Shown here piece after piece: positions 1 to 6,589 of a stretch of DNA of 20,849 bases (position 1 is its first letter; each line of letters starts with the position of its first letter). A model generated the notes under the pieces. The model ran no database searches. It saw nothing but the letters and a program-made list of their open reading frames with translations, and was not told where the DNA came from. Origin of the DNA: Acidaminococcus sp. (GTDB lineage Bacteria; Bacillota; Negativicutes; Acidaminococcales; Acidaminococcaceae). Where the stretch lies: contig DXYB01000032.1 in NCBI GenBank assembly GCA_019416065.1, positions 1-20,849 on the forward strand. Reading direction: 5' to 3'. The translations under genes were made by a program, and so were the position numbers.

Positions 1-56
1 TTTGTGAAGGTAAACGTCCACAAGACCCCAACATTTATTATAGAACCTCTTTTTTA

Positions 57-85
57 TTGACGACGCTTTGAAAATATGGTATTCT
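57..85 (+). promoter_or_regulatory. Candidate sigma-70 promoter of the haem operon
   Basis: A -35-like TTGACG at 57-62 is followed after a 17-nt spacer by TATTCT at 80-85. A second consensus-like TATAAT lies at 115-120 but has no good -35 at the right distance. Either would give an untranslated leader before the first gene at 182. Bases 1-56 show no gene on either strand that I can support. Confidence 0.4.
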
Positions 86-98
86 TAGGAAGATTTAA

Positions 99-112
99 TT
101 AGTTTTGACTAA
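99..112. promoter_or_regulatory. Dyad TTAGT-N4-ACTAA, possible operator
   Basis: A perfect 5-bp dyad with a 4-nt centre lies just downstream of the candidate promoter and immediately before TATAAT at 115-120. This is where an iron- or haem-responsive repressor could bind. It is not a recognisable classical Fur box, so the regulator is unknown. A 5-bp dyad in AT-rich DNA can occur by chance. Confidence 0.25.
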
Positions 113-181
113 CTTATAATAAATAAGATCGTAATAAACGTCGTATTCGATGATTATAAAATTAGAAAGGACTAATAAATC

Positions 182-1162
182 ATGAAAAAATGGTTGGCTT
201 TCCTGCTGTCCCTATGCTGCCTTTTTGCCCTTTCCGGTTGTGGAAATAAGATGGAAGTATCGGAGAAAAAGGATGCGGCAATTACCCTGCCGTATAGCAA
301 GTCTTTGGAAAAATACGGCATTACCGGAAGCATTACCCTGCCCAAGCAGCCCCAGCGGGTGGTCAGCTTAACCAATACTCCGGTATTGGTGCTGGATGCG
401 CTGGGTGTTCACCAAGTCGCGGTGCCAGATACAAAAATTTTACAGTGGCCCGACTCTTTAAAGGATGCCAAACGGATTCAAACGGGTATGCGGAGCAATA
501 TTGATCTGGAAAGTATTTTGGCCCTGCAGCCGGATCTTGTGATTGTGGGATATCATGCCAAAGATACGTATGGAAAATTACTGGAGCAGCAAAAAGTACC
601 AGTGTACTACGTGGATGCGGGCCCCACTGTGGGGTATGATTCCGTAAAGGATATGACCTTGCTCCTGGTGGATGCCTTTGGCAAAGATAGTGAGGCTGGG
701 AAAACCATTAAACAGCGCTTTGCTACCCTAGAAGAAGAGATGGGAACCGTAAAGAAAGAAAACAGCGGGAAAAAAGTCATGGTGATCCAAGCCATGCCGC
801 CCCGTTTTTATTTACAAAATGAAAATGGGACTGTGGGCTCCATGCTGAAATTGTTGGGCTTTACCAATGTGGCGCCTGACCAAGGGGGCAGTATGGTGAT
901 GATGGATCAGGAAAAATCCCTGTCCTATGATCCGGATCTCATTGTCTGTGTCAGCGCCATGGCAGGGGACCAGGAACAACGGGCCGTGATGGAAAAAGAA
1001 TTTGCAGACCATGCCTCGTATTGGAATCATTACAAAGCCATCCGCGCGCATCGTGTCCTGTATCTGCCTAAGACCTTTGCCGTGTCCGGTGGTCTGGAGG
1101 AACTAGACCAATTGCAGGATTTGATGAAGCGCCTGACCGCATTGAAAGAAGGAAAAGTATGA
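182..1162 (+). CDS. Haem/iron-type ABC transporter substrate-binding lipoprotein
   Basis: This 326-residue protein has a lipoprotein signal ending in LSGC, so Cys20 would be lipidated and the protein held at the cytoplasmic membrane facing the periplasm. The mature part looks like a class III (FepB/BtuF/HmuT-type) binding protein: a first-lobe segment PQRVVSLTNTPVLVLDALG near residues 56-74, then NIDLESILALQPDLVIVGY near 106-124, and a late 'YDPDLIVC' segment in the second lobe. The start has AGAAAGG at 164-170. Its stop shares ATGA with the permease gene, so the two are coupled. Family membership is clear; the substrate is not readable from the protein. Haem is inferred from the receptor and the HutW-type enzyme downstream. 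Cobalamin or a siderophore are the alternatives. Confidence 0.88.
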   Translation: MKKWLAFLLSLCCLFALSGCGNKMEVSEKKDAAITLPYSKSLEKYGITGSITLPKQPQRVVSLTNTPVLVLDALGVHQVAVPDTKILQWPDSLKDAKRIQTGMRSNIDLESILALQPDLVIVGYHAKDTYGKLLEQQKVPVYYVDAGPTVGYDSVKDMTLLLVDAFGKDSEAGKTIKQRFATLEEEMGTVKKENSGKKVMVIQAMPPRFYLQNENGTVGSMLKLLGFTNVAPDQGGSMVMMDQEKSLSYDPDLIVCVSAMAGDQEQRAVMEKEFADHASYWNHYKAIRAHRVLYLPKTFAVSGGLEELDQLQDLMKRLTALKEGKV

Positions 1163-2160
1163 GGGGCGAGCCGAGTAAAAAACGCACCGCCGGATTGTGT
1201 TTTTTCCTTTTGCTTCTCCTGCTAGGTATTGCCTTCGTGGCATCCGGTGTGGGCAGTGCCTGGTTTTCTCCGTGGGAAATTCTCATGGGCTTTTGGAAGC
1301 AGGATGGCGTGGCCTATGTGGTGGTACGCAACTTGCGTTTGCCTCGGATTTTGATGGCGATTTTCATCGGAGCGGCTTTGTCTGTTTCCGGGGCCCTGCT
1401 GCAAGCGGTTATGCGCAATCCCTTAGCCGACCCTGGCATTATTGGGGTATCGGCGGGAGCGGCAACAGCGGCCACGACAGTGATGCTGCTGGCGCCTTCC
1501 TTATTTTTGTCCGTGCCGCTTTTTGCCTTCGGCGGTGCCGTGTTTGCCTGCGTGATTATTTACGTGATGGCCTGGAAAAACGGCGTGGACCCCGTGCGGA
1601 TTGTATTAAGCGGTGTGGCGGTGAACACTGTCCTGGGGGCTTATACGTCTTTTTTGCAGCTTCTCAATGCGGATAATTTGTCCGGTGTGCTGGGCTTTTT
1701 AAATGGAAGTCTTAGCGGGAGAGGCTGGGAGCATGTGACAACAGTAGCCGGGTATGCGATACTGGGATTTATGCTGGCGGCTGCCTGCACAAAAAGCTGC
1801 AACATTCTCCAATTGGGGGATGAAATGGCGTCGTCTTTGGGCGTTAATGTCAATCTGCTGCGCATTGTGATTTCTGCTGTCGGTGCCTTTTTGGCTGCTG
1901 CCACGGTGGCAGTAGCTGGCATGATTGGATTCGTAGGGTTAGTGGTTCCTCATATGGCCCGGATTTTGGGTGGGGCGGACTACAGAAGTCTCTTGCCATT
2001 GGCGGCGCTTCTTGGTAGTATTGTTTTACTGGTAGCAGATACGGTAGGACGCATCCTGATTCCGGGAATGGAAATCCCGGTGGGGGTGATTATGGCCATG
2101 ACTGGTGGCCCGTTCTTCTTATACATGCTGCGGAAGGGAGGTAAACTCCGTGGAAATTAA
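1159..2160 (+). CDS. FecCD-family ABC transporter permease (haem/iron-type)
   Basis: This 333-residue, very hydrophobic protein has the usual length of FecCD/BtuC/HmuU permeases, which form a homodimer with about ten membrane helices per subunit. Recognisable family segments are LRLPRILMAIFIGAALSVSG near residues 55-74, followed by LLQAVMRNPLADPGIIGVSAG, and late GMIGFVGLVVPHMARILGG, which contains the loop expected to contact the ATPase. It begins in the ATGA overlap with the binding-protein gene and its last codons overlap the GTG start of the ATPase gene. Together the three form one importer. Substrate is inferred from the operon rather than seen in this protein. Confidence 0.9.
   Translation: MRGEPSKKRTAGLCFFLLLLLLGIAFVASGVGSAWFSPWEILMGFWKQDGVAYVVVRNLRLPRILMAIFIGAALSVSGALLQAVMRNPLADPGIIGVSAGAATAATTVMLLAPSLFLSVPLFAFGGAVFACVIIYVMAWKNGVDPVRIVLSGVAVNTVLGAYTSFLQLLNADNLSGVLGFLNGSLSGRGWEHVTTVAGYAILGFMLAAACTKSCNILQLGDEMASSLGVNVNLLRIVISAVGAFLAAATVAVAGMIGFVGLVVPHMARILGGADYRSLLPLAALLGSIVLLVADTVGRILIPGMEIPVGVIMAMTGGPFFLYMLRKGGKLRGN
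2134..2142 (+). promoter_or_regulatory. Ribosome binding site fixing a GTG start for the ATPase
   Basis: AAGGGAGGT lies inside the 3' end of the permease gene, 7 nt before GTG at 2150. An in-frame ATG at 2105 has no comparable site and would add 15 residues that do not resemble the family, so GTG is preferred. Confidence 0.7.
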
Positions 2161-2929
2161 AGGCGCCCGACTGGGAATTGGCTATGAACAGCGGATCGTT
2201 TTGCAGGATTTTGATATCACCATTCGCAAGGGAGAAATTACCACGTTTGTAGGGCCTAATGGCTCCGGCAAATCCACCGTGCTGAAAACCTTGACACGCC
2301 TTTTGCGTTGCCGGAAAGGGACCGTGTTTTGTGATCATATCCCGTTGCCCCAAATCCCGTCTAAGGAATTTGCCAAAAAAGTGGCGGTATTGCCCCAGCA
2401 GCATTTAGTGCCACCTGATTTTACGGTGCACGATCTGGTGAGTTACGGACGCGTGCCGTACCAGAGCTGGCACGGCAGCAATAGCGCTGAGGATGAAACC
2501 GTTGTGGAATGGGCCATGCGGGCCACTGGGGTGTGGTCGCTGCGAGAAAAAACAATCCAAGCTTGCAGCGGCGGAGAATCCCAGCGAGTTTGGATTGCTG
2601 CAGTGCTGGCCCAGCAGCCGGAAATTTTATTTTTGGACGAACCCACCACCTTCTTGGATATTTCCTATCAATACGAAATTATGCAGCTGGTGAAAACGCT
2701 GAACCGGGAGCAGGGCATTGGGATTGTGATGGTACTCCACGATTTGGGACAGGCAATGGAAGTCAGCGACCGGATCGTGGTGATTAAAAATGGCCGCAAA
2801 TATAGCGAAGGCCCGCCGGAAGAAGTGATTACGGCCCAGATGATGCAGGACGTATACCATGTAGAGTGCGATATCGTTCAGCTGCCTGGACGCAAACGAC
2901 CGATTTTGGCCTACCGGGAGATTTCTTGA
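2150..2929 (+). CDS. FepC-type ABC importer ATPase (haem/iron-type)
   Basis: With the GTG start this is 259 residues, normal for FepC/HmuV/BtuD ATPases. Walker A GPNGSGKST is at residues 35-43, the Q-loop Gln near 83, the signature CSGGE at 139-143 (Cys replaces the usual Leu), Walker B ILFLDEP at 159-165 with catalytic Glu164, and the switch His at 197. It should sit on the cytoplasmic face of the FecCD permease and power import from the periplasmic lipoprotein. The 5' end overlaps the permease stop by 11 nt and the 3' end shares one base with the following exporter gene (TGATG). HmuV is the likeliest name from context. Confidence 0.9.
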   Translation: MEIKGARLGIGYEQRIVLQDFDITIRKGEITTFVGPNGSGKSTVLKTLTRLLRCRKGTVFCDHIPLPQIPSKEFAKKVAVLPQQHLVPPDFTVHDLVSYGRVPYQSWHGSNSAEDETVVEWAMRATGVWSLREKTIQACSGGESQRVWIAAVLAQQPEILFLDEPTTFLDISYQYEIMQLVKTLNREQGIGIVMVLHDLGQAMEVSDRIVVIKNGRKYSEGPPEEVITAQMMQDVYHVECDIVQLPGRKRPILAYREIS

Positions 2930-4695
2930 TGCTGCGGGCGTTTCTTTCCTACTACCGCCCATACCGTGGCATGGTTTGTTGGATTGCTTTGGGATCGTTT
3001 CTGGCTTCCCTGCTGGAACTGATTTTCCCTTTAGGGGTACGGCAAATTTTACAACAAGAATTGCCCCGCGGGACATGGATGCGGATTGTGTGGATCTGCT
3101 TGGGGCTGGGAGTGGCGTATGTAGCCAACTTTATTCTCTATTACGCGGTATCCTACAAAAGCGGCGTATTAAGTACCCAAGTGGAAAACGATATGCGGGA
3201 AACACTGTTCGTCCATCTGGAACATCTGCCCTTTGCTTTTTTTGACAGCTCCCGTACCGGCCAGCTTTTGGCAACACTGACCGGCGACACTGCCGAAGCA
3301 GGGGAACTGGCTGCCAGGGTCGCCAGCGATCTACTAGTTTGTGTGGTCAGTATGCTGGGGATTGTTGGTATCTTGCTGCGTCTGGATCCTGTGTTAGGCG
3401 CTTTGGTAACGCTGCTCATGGCCATAAAAGGGCTGCACACAGTTTGGATTAACCTGAAATTGCGGGATACGTTCCAGGCCACCCGTAAAGAATTTGGACG
3501 GCTCTCTGCCTTGGGGGAAGAAAATTTAAACGGCGTGAGGATGGTCAAAGCCTTTACCGCAGAAAGCCACAGCATCCATTCCTTTGTCCGGGCGGCGCGC
3601 CACTATTTAAAGGCCCGGAGGGCCTCCTTTCAGGTGCGTGCCTATTTTGGCGCCAGCATTGGCCTATTTACCAACTTGGTGAATATGGCCATTCTCCTGG
3701 GTGGTACGTGGCGGATCAGAGAAGGCGCCATGAGTCTTGGCGACCTGGTAGCCTTTTTCCTGTATGTGGGCGTTTTTATTAAACCGGTGATGCGGCTGGT
3801 GCTTTTTGTGGAGACCTACCAGAAAAGTATGGCCGGGTTTCGGCGCTTTTATGCGCTGCTGCAGGAAAAAGAAGAAAGTGGACAGAAGCTGCCGGCACTG
3901 CCCCCCACAAAGGGTAATATTGTATTTCGTGATGTATCCTTTGCCTACGACAAGGGGCAGCCAGTCCTTCAGCGCATCAACTTGACAATTTCTGCCGGGG
4001 AAAAAGTGGCCCTGGTAGGAGCCACCGGTGCAGGGAAAACTACACTGGTCAATCTCCTGTTACGATTTTACGACCCGACGGAGGGGACGATTTTAATCGA
4101 TGGGCATGACGTGACAAAGTTTTCCCGCACCAGTGTGAGAAAACAAATGGGACTTGTACAACAGGACGTATTTCTGTTTTCAGATTCCATCGCACAAAAT
4201 ATTGCCTATGGCAATCTTACCGGCAATCCGCAGGAAATCCGGGAAGCGGCCCAGTCGGCACGCGCCTTGGAATTTATCCAGGAAATGCCGGAAACCTTTG
4301 CTACGGAAATCGGGGAACGGGGCGTAAAACTCTCCGGAGGACAGCGGCAGCGTTTGGCTCTGGCCCGGACGTTTTTGAAAAACGCACCCATTGTGGTTCT
4401 GGATGAGGCGACGTCGGCCTTAGACAATATCACAGAAGCCCGGGTGCAAAAAGAATTGGATACCCTCACCAGAGGAAAAACCACCATCCTGGTGGCGCAC
4501 CGTCTTAGCACCGTGCGTCATGTGGATACCTTGGTGGTTCTAGACAAAGGGTGCATCCTAGAACAGGGAAGCCCGGAAATGTTACTACGTAAAAAAGGTG
4601 CCTATTACCAACTGTGGCAACAAGAAGCAGAATTGTCCCAGCAGGTACAAGAGAAAGAAGGAATAGAAGATGAATGTCTTTGCTGCGGGAATTGA
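2929..4695 (+). CDS. Type I ABC exporter half-transporter (fused membrane and ATPase domains)
   Basis: This 588-residue protein joins an N-terminal six-helix exporter domain (about residues 10-310) to a C-terminal ATPase domain. Walker A GATGAGKT begins at 364, signature LSGGQ is at 468-472, Walker B with Asp492-Glu493 follows in IVVLDEATSALD, and the switch His is in VAHRLST. Such half-transporters normally form homodimers that move lipids, peptides, drugs or tetrapyrrole-like compounds outward. ATG at 2929 overlaps the previous stop as TGATG, and a GGGAG site lies at 2916-2920. An in-frame ATG at 2866 would lie well inside the ATPase gene and is not favoured. The C-terminus, encoded in the 26-nt overlap with exbB, ends in an odd ECLCCGN tail. 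The cargo is unknown; its position between haem import and energy-transduction genes suggests haem, porphyrin or a haem breakdown product. Confidence 0.88.
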   Translation: MLRAFLSYYRPYRGMVCWIALGSFLASLLELIFPLGVRQILQQELPRGTWMRIVWICLGLGVAYVANFILYYAVSYKSGVLSTQVENDMRETLFVHLEHLPFAFFDSSRTGQLLATLTGDTAEAGELAARVASDLLVCVVSMLGIVGILLRLDPVLGALVTLLMAIKGLHTVWINLKLRDTFQATRKEFGRLSALGEENLNGVRMVKAFTAESHSIHSFVRAARHYLKARRASFQVRAYFGASIGLFTNLVNMAILLGGTWRIREGAMSLGDLVAFFLYVGVFIKPVMRLVLFVETYQKSMAGFRRFYALLQEKEESGQKLPALPPTKGNIVFRDVSFAYDKGQPVLQRINLTISAGEKVALVGATGAGKTTLVNLLLRFYDPTEGTILIDGHDVTKFSRTSVRKQMGLVQQDVFLFSDSIAQNIAYGNLTGNPQEIREAAQSARALEFIQEMPETFATEIGERGVKLSGGQRQRLALARTFLKNAPIVVLDEATSALDNITEARVQKELDTLTRGKTTILVAHRLSTVRHVDTLVVLDKGCILEQGSPEMLLRKKGAYYQLWQQEAELSQQVQEKEGIEDECLCCGN

Positions 4696-5326
4696 TTATT
4701 TTGTACGAGGCGGCTGGGTGATGTGGCCCCTCCTGGCGTGTTCCATTGCTGCGGTAGCGATCTGCGTGGAGCGGTTTTTGTTTTTCCGCAAAGCCTACGG
4801 GGATCCGGCTTTTACGGATACATTTTGCGAACTCATTGAGCAAAATGACTGGAATGCAGCCAAACGACTGGCAGACAGCACCCAGGGAGAGATTGCCAAA
4901 TTGGCGACCATCGTCATGGCCCGCCATGATAACTACGAATACCTGGAAAACTTTATTTCCTACCGGGCAGAACGAGCGCTGGACAAATTTGAAAAAAATC
5001 TGCCTTACTTAACGATGATTATTACCTTGGCCCCAGTGCTGGGACTATTGGGAACGGTGACTGGAATGATGGGGGCTTTTACCCACTTGACGGAACGGAT
5101 GGAAAATCCGCTGGCTGTCACTGGGGGACTTGCAGAAGCCATGATCACCACGGTTTTTGGCTTGTGTATTTCTATTGTAGCCGTATGTTTTCACGGATAT
5201 TTTGAACGCCGCATGAAAACCATCACGCTAAATATTGAACGCATGGGCAATACGCTTTTGGAAGCCGTCCGGAAAAAGGGCGAAGCTTGCCACGCTGCCT
5301 TGCATCCAGAAAGGATGCGGGCATGA
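4670..5326 (+). CDS. exbB: ExbB/TolQ-family proton channel subunit
   Basis: The 218-residue protein is slightly shorter than E. coli ExbB. It has a membrane helix near residues 16-38, a cytoplasmic segment, and two further helices in the TolQ/ExbB core. GLLGTVTGMMGAF (125-137) and GLAEAMITTVFGL (153-165) are the family signatures. Glu156 and Thr129/Thr161 fit the residues tied to proton passage in E. coli ExbB. It works with ExbD to couple the proton motive force to TonB. It starts inside the 3' end of the exporter gene behind AAGGAA and shares ATGA with exbD, so TolQ is less likely than ExbB given the TonB and receptor genes that follow. Confidence 0.92.
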   Translation: MNVFAAGIDYFVRGGWVMWPLLACSIAAVAICVERFLFFRKAYGDPAFTDTFCELIEQNDWNAAKRLADSTQGEIAKLATIVMARHDNYEYLENFISYRAERALDKFEKNLPYLTMIITLAPVLGLLGTVTGMMGAFTHLTERMENPLAVTGGLAEAMITTVFGLCISIVAVCFHGYFERRMKTITLNIERMGNTLLEAVRKKGEACHAALHPERMRA

Positions 5327-5742
5327 TCCGGCTGCGTAACCGTCATAAACATGATATAGGGATTATGATTAGTCCCATGATCGATATGAGCTTTTTGCTC
5401 CTGACCTTTTTTATTGTGGCGGTTATGGATATGAGTGAGGTCAAAACCGTGCCTGTGCAATTGCCTACAGCGACCCAGGTACGCAGCCAGCAGACTAGCC
5501 GTTTTAATGTGGCCATGAAAGAAGATGGCAGCCTTTTTTTAGGGACGGAGCCTATCACTAGGGAAGCATTGATTCAGCGGGCTCAAGTGGCCAGTGCCCA
5601 TGACCCGCAGTTTGCTCTCGTGATTTATGGGGACGGGCGGATTCCCTACCAGAAAATTATAGGATTGTTAGACGCCTGTAAAAAGGCCGGCGTTGTCCGC
5701 GTGGGGCTAGCGGCAGAAAGAGGCAGTCATGGTGCTCGGTGA
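5323..5742 (+). CDS. exbD: ExbD/TolR-family biopolymer transport protein
   Basis: This 139-residue single-span protein starts at the ATG overlapping the exbB stop; an upstream in-frame ATG at 5287 would run through the exbB end and is not needed. SPMIDMSFLLLTFFIV (17-32) is the membrane helix, with Asp21 in the position of the essential proton-carrying Asp25 of E. coli ExbD. The rest is a periplasmic domain whose late part (DGRIPYQKIIGLLDACKKAG) matches the ExbD fold. It acts with ExbB to energise TonB. The stop overlaps the tonB start by 14 nt. Confidence 0.92.
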   Translation: MIRLRNRHKHDIGIMISPMIDMSFLLLTFFIVAVMDMSEVKTVPVQLPTATQVRSQQTSRFNVAMKEDGSLFLGTEPITREALIQRAQVASAHDPQFALVIYGDGRIPYQKIIGLLDACKKAGVVRVGLAAERGSHGAR

Positions 5743-6436
5743 TGGCCGTAAAAGTATTTTGGCCAGCTGCTCTATTCATGTGTTTTTGTGTGCGGTATTA
5801 GGCGTGGCCGGCCTGCACAGCTATGCGGCGCAACAAAAGGCGGACCGGATTTATACGGTGGATGTTGTAAGCGGTGAAGAAGCAAGTGCCGGGGGCAGTG
5901 CTTCCGGCGCACAATCCGGCAGCACTGCATCGCCTGTATCGCTGCCAGGATTTCAAGCGCCTGTGGCAGATACCATTGCTGAGGAAGAGGTTGTGGATAC
6001 ACAAAAATCCCCAGCCGTTCCCAGCTCCGACAAGACAACCAACCTGAATTTTCAAAAAGGAGATCAACCAAGGCCCGGCCGAGACGGACCCGGCAGAAAC
6101 GGGAACAATAAAGCGGGCAACAGCTTGCAAAACGGACCAGGGTTTGACACCAATGCGATTCAGCCCGATGTGTCTCCTACGTTTTTAAGCGGTAATGCTC
6201 CCGATTATCCAGATTCCATGCTCCATCATGGTATTTCTGGGAGCGTCCGGGTTCGTATGGTGGTGGGAAAAGGCGGGGGCGTGGAAAGCGCGCAAGTGAT
6301 TTCCTCTTCCGGCTATGGCCCACTGGATCAGGCTGCACTGGATGCGGCCTATTCTTACCGCTTCCAACCAGCACAAAAGACCGGGTATACGGTGCGGTGT
6401 TACGCTACCAAAACGTTTACCTTCGGCCTGCAATAA
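5729..6436 (+). CDS. tonB: TonB energy-transducing protein
   Basis: The 235-residue protein has an N-terminal membrane anchor (about residues 9-31), a long low-complexity periplasmic linker, and a C-terminal TonB domain from about 150. In the anchor, Ser13 and His17 keep the S-x-x-x-H spacing of the Ser16/His20 pair needed in E. coli TonB. The C-terminal domain shows DYPDSMLHHGISGSVRVRM, then SSGYGPLDQAALDAAYSYRF, the usual pattern ending near a terminal Phe. The linker is rich in Gly, Ser, Gln and Asn instead of the Pro-Lys/Pro-Glu repeats of proteobacterial TonB. It should carry energy from ExbBD to the receptor encoded next. Confidence 0.92.
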   Translation: MVLGDGRKSILASCSIHVFLCAVLGVAGLHSYAAQQKADRIYTVDVVSGEEASAGGSASGAQSGSTASPVSLPGFQAPVADTIAEEEVVDTQKSPAVPSSDKTTNLNFQKGDQPRPGRDGPGRNGNNKAGNSLQNGPGFDTNAIQPDVSPTFLSGNAPDYPDSMLHHGISGSVRVRMVVGKGGGVESAQVISSSGYGPLDQAALDAAYSYRFQPAQKTGYTVRCYATKTFTFGLQ

Positions 6437-6488
6437 AATCAGCATGCTAGCAAAGGGGGCTTGGATCGTTTTATACCTATAACTTTCA

Positions 6489-6533
6489 GCTGCCAGTGCG
6501 ATCCGGAATAGGGGAAGCTGGATCATTGGCAGC
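6489..6533 (+). promoter_or_regulatory. Hairpin in the tonB-receptor gap (leader or mRNA-processing element)
   Basis: Bases 6489-6498 (GCTGCCAGTG) pair with 6524-6533 (CATTGGCAGC) as a 10-bp stem with one G-T pair. Bases 6501-6504 and 6520-6523 can add four pairs above a small bulge. A competing stem is possible: GGATCG 6463-6468 with CGATCC 6499-6504. No T-tract follows, so it is not a terminator. It does not match the cobalamin riboswitch core. It may stabilise or regulate the receptor message. Confidence 0.45.
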
Positions 6534-6589
6534 AGCATCATCCTTCGCGGTTAGCTCTTTGTCAATACACAACAAAGGAGAATAACAGG

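Noticed and set aside
6437..6589. Cobalamin riboswitch before the receptor gene
   Set aside because: A GGGGAAGCTGG stretch looked suggestive, but the rest of the B12-box core is missing and the spacing is wrong.
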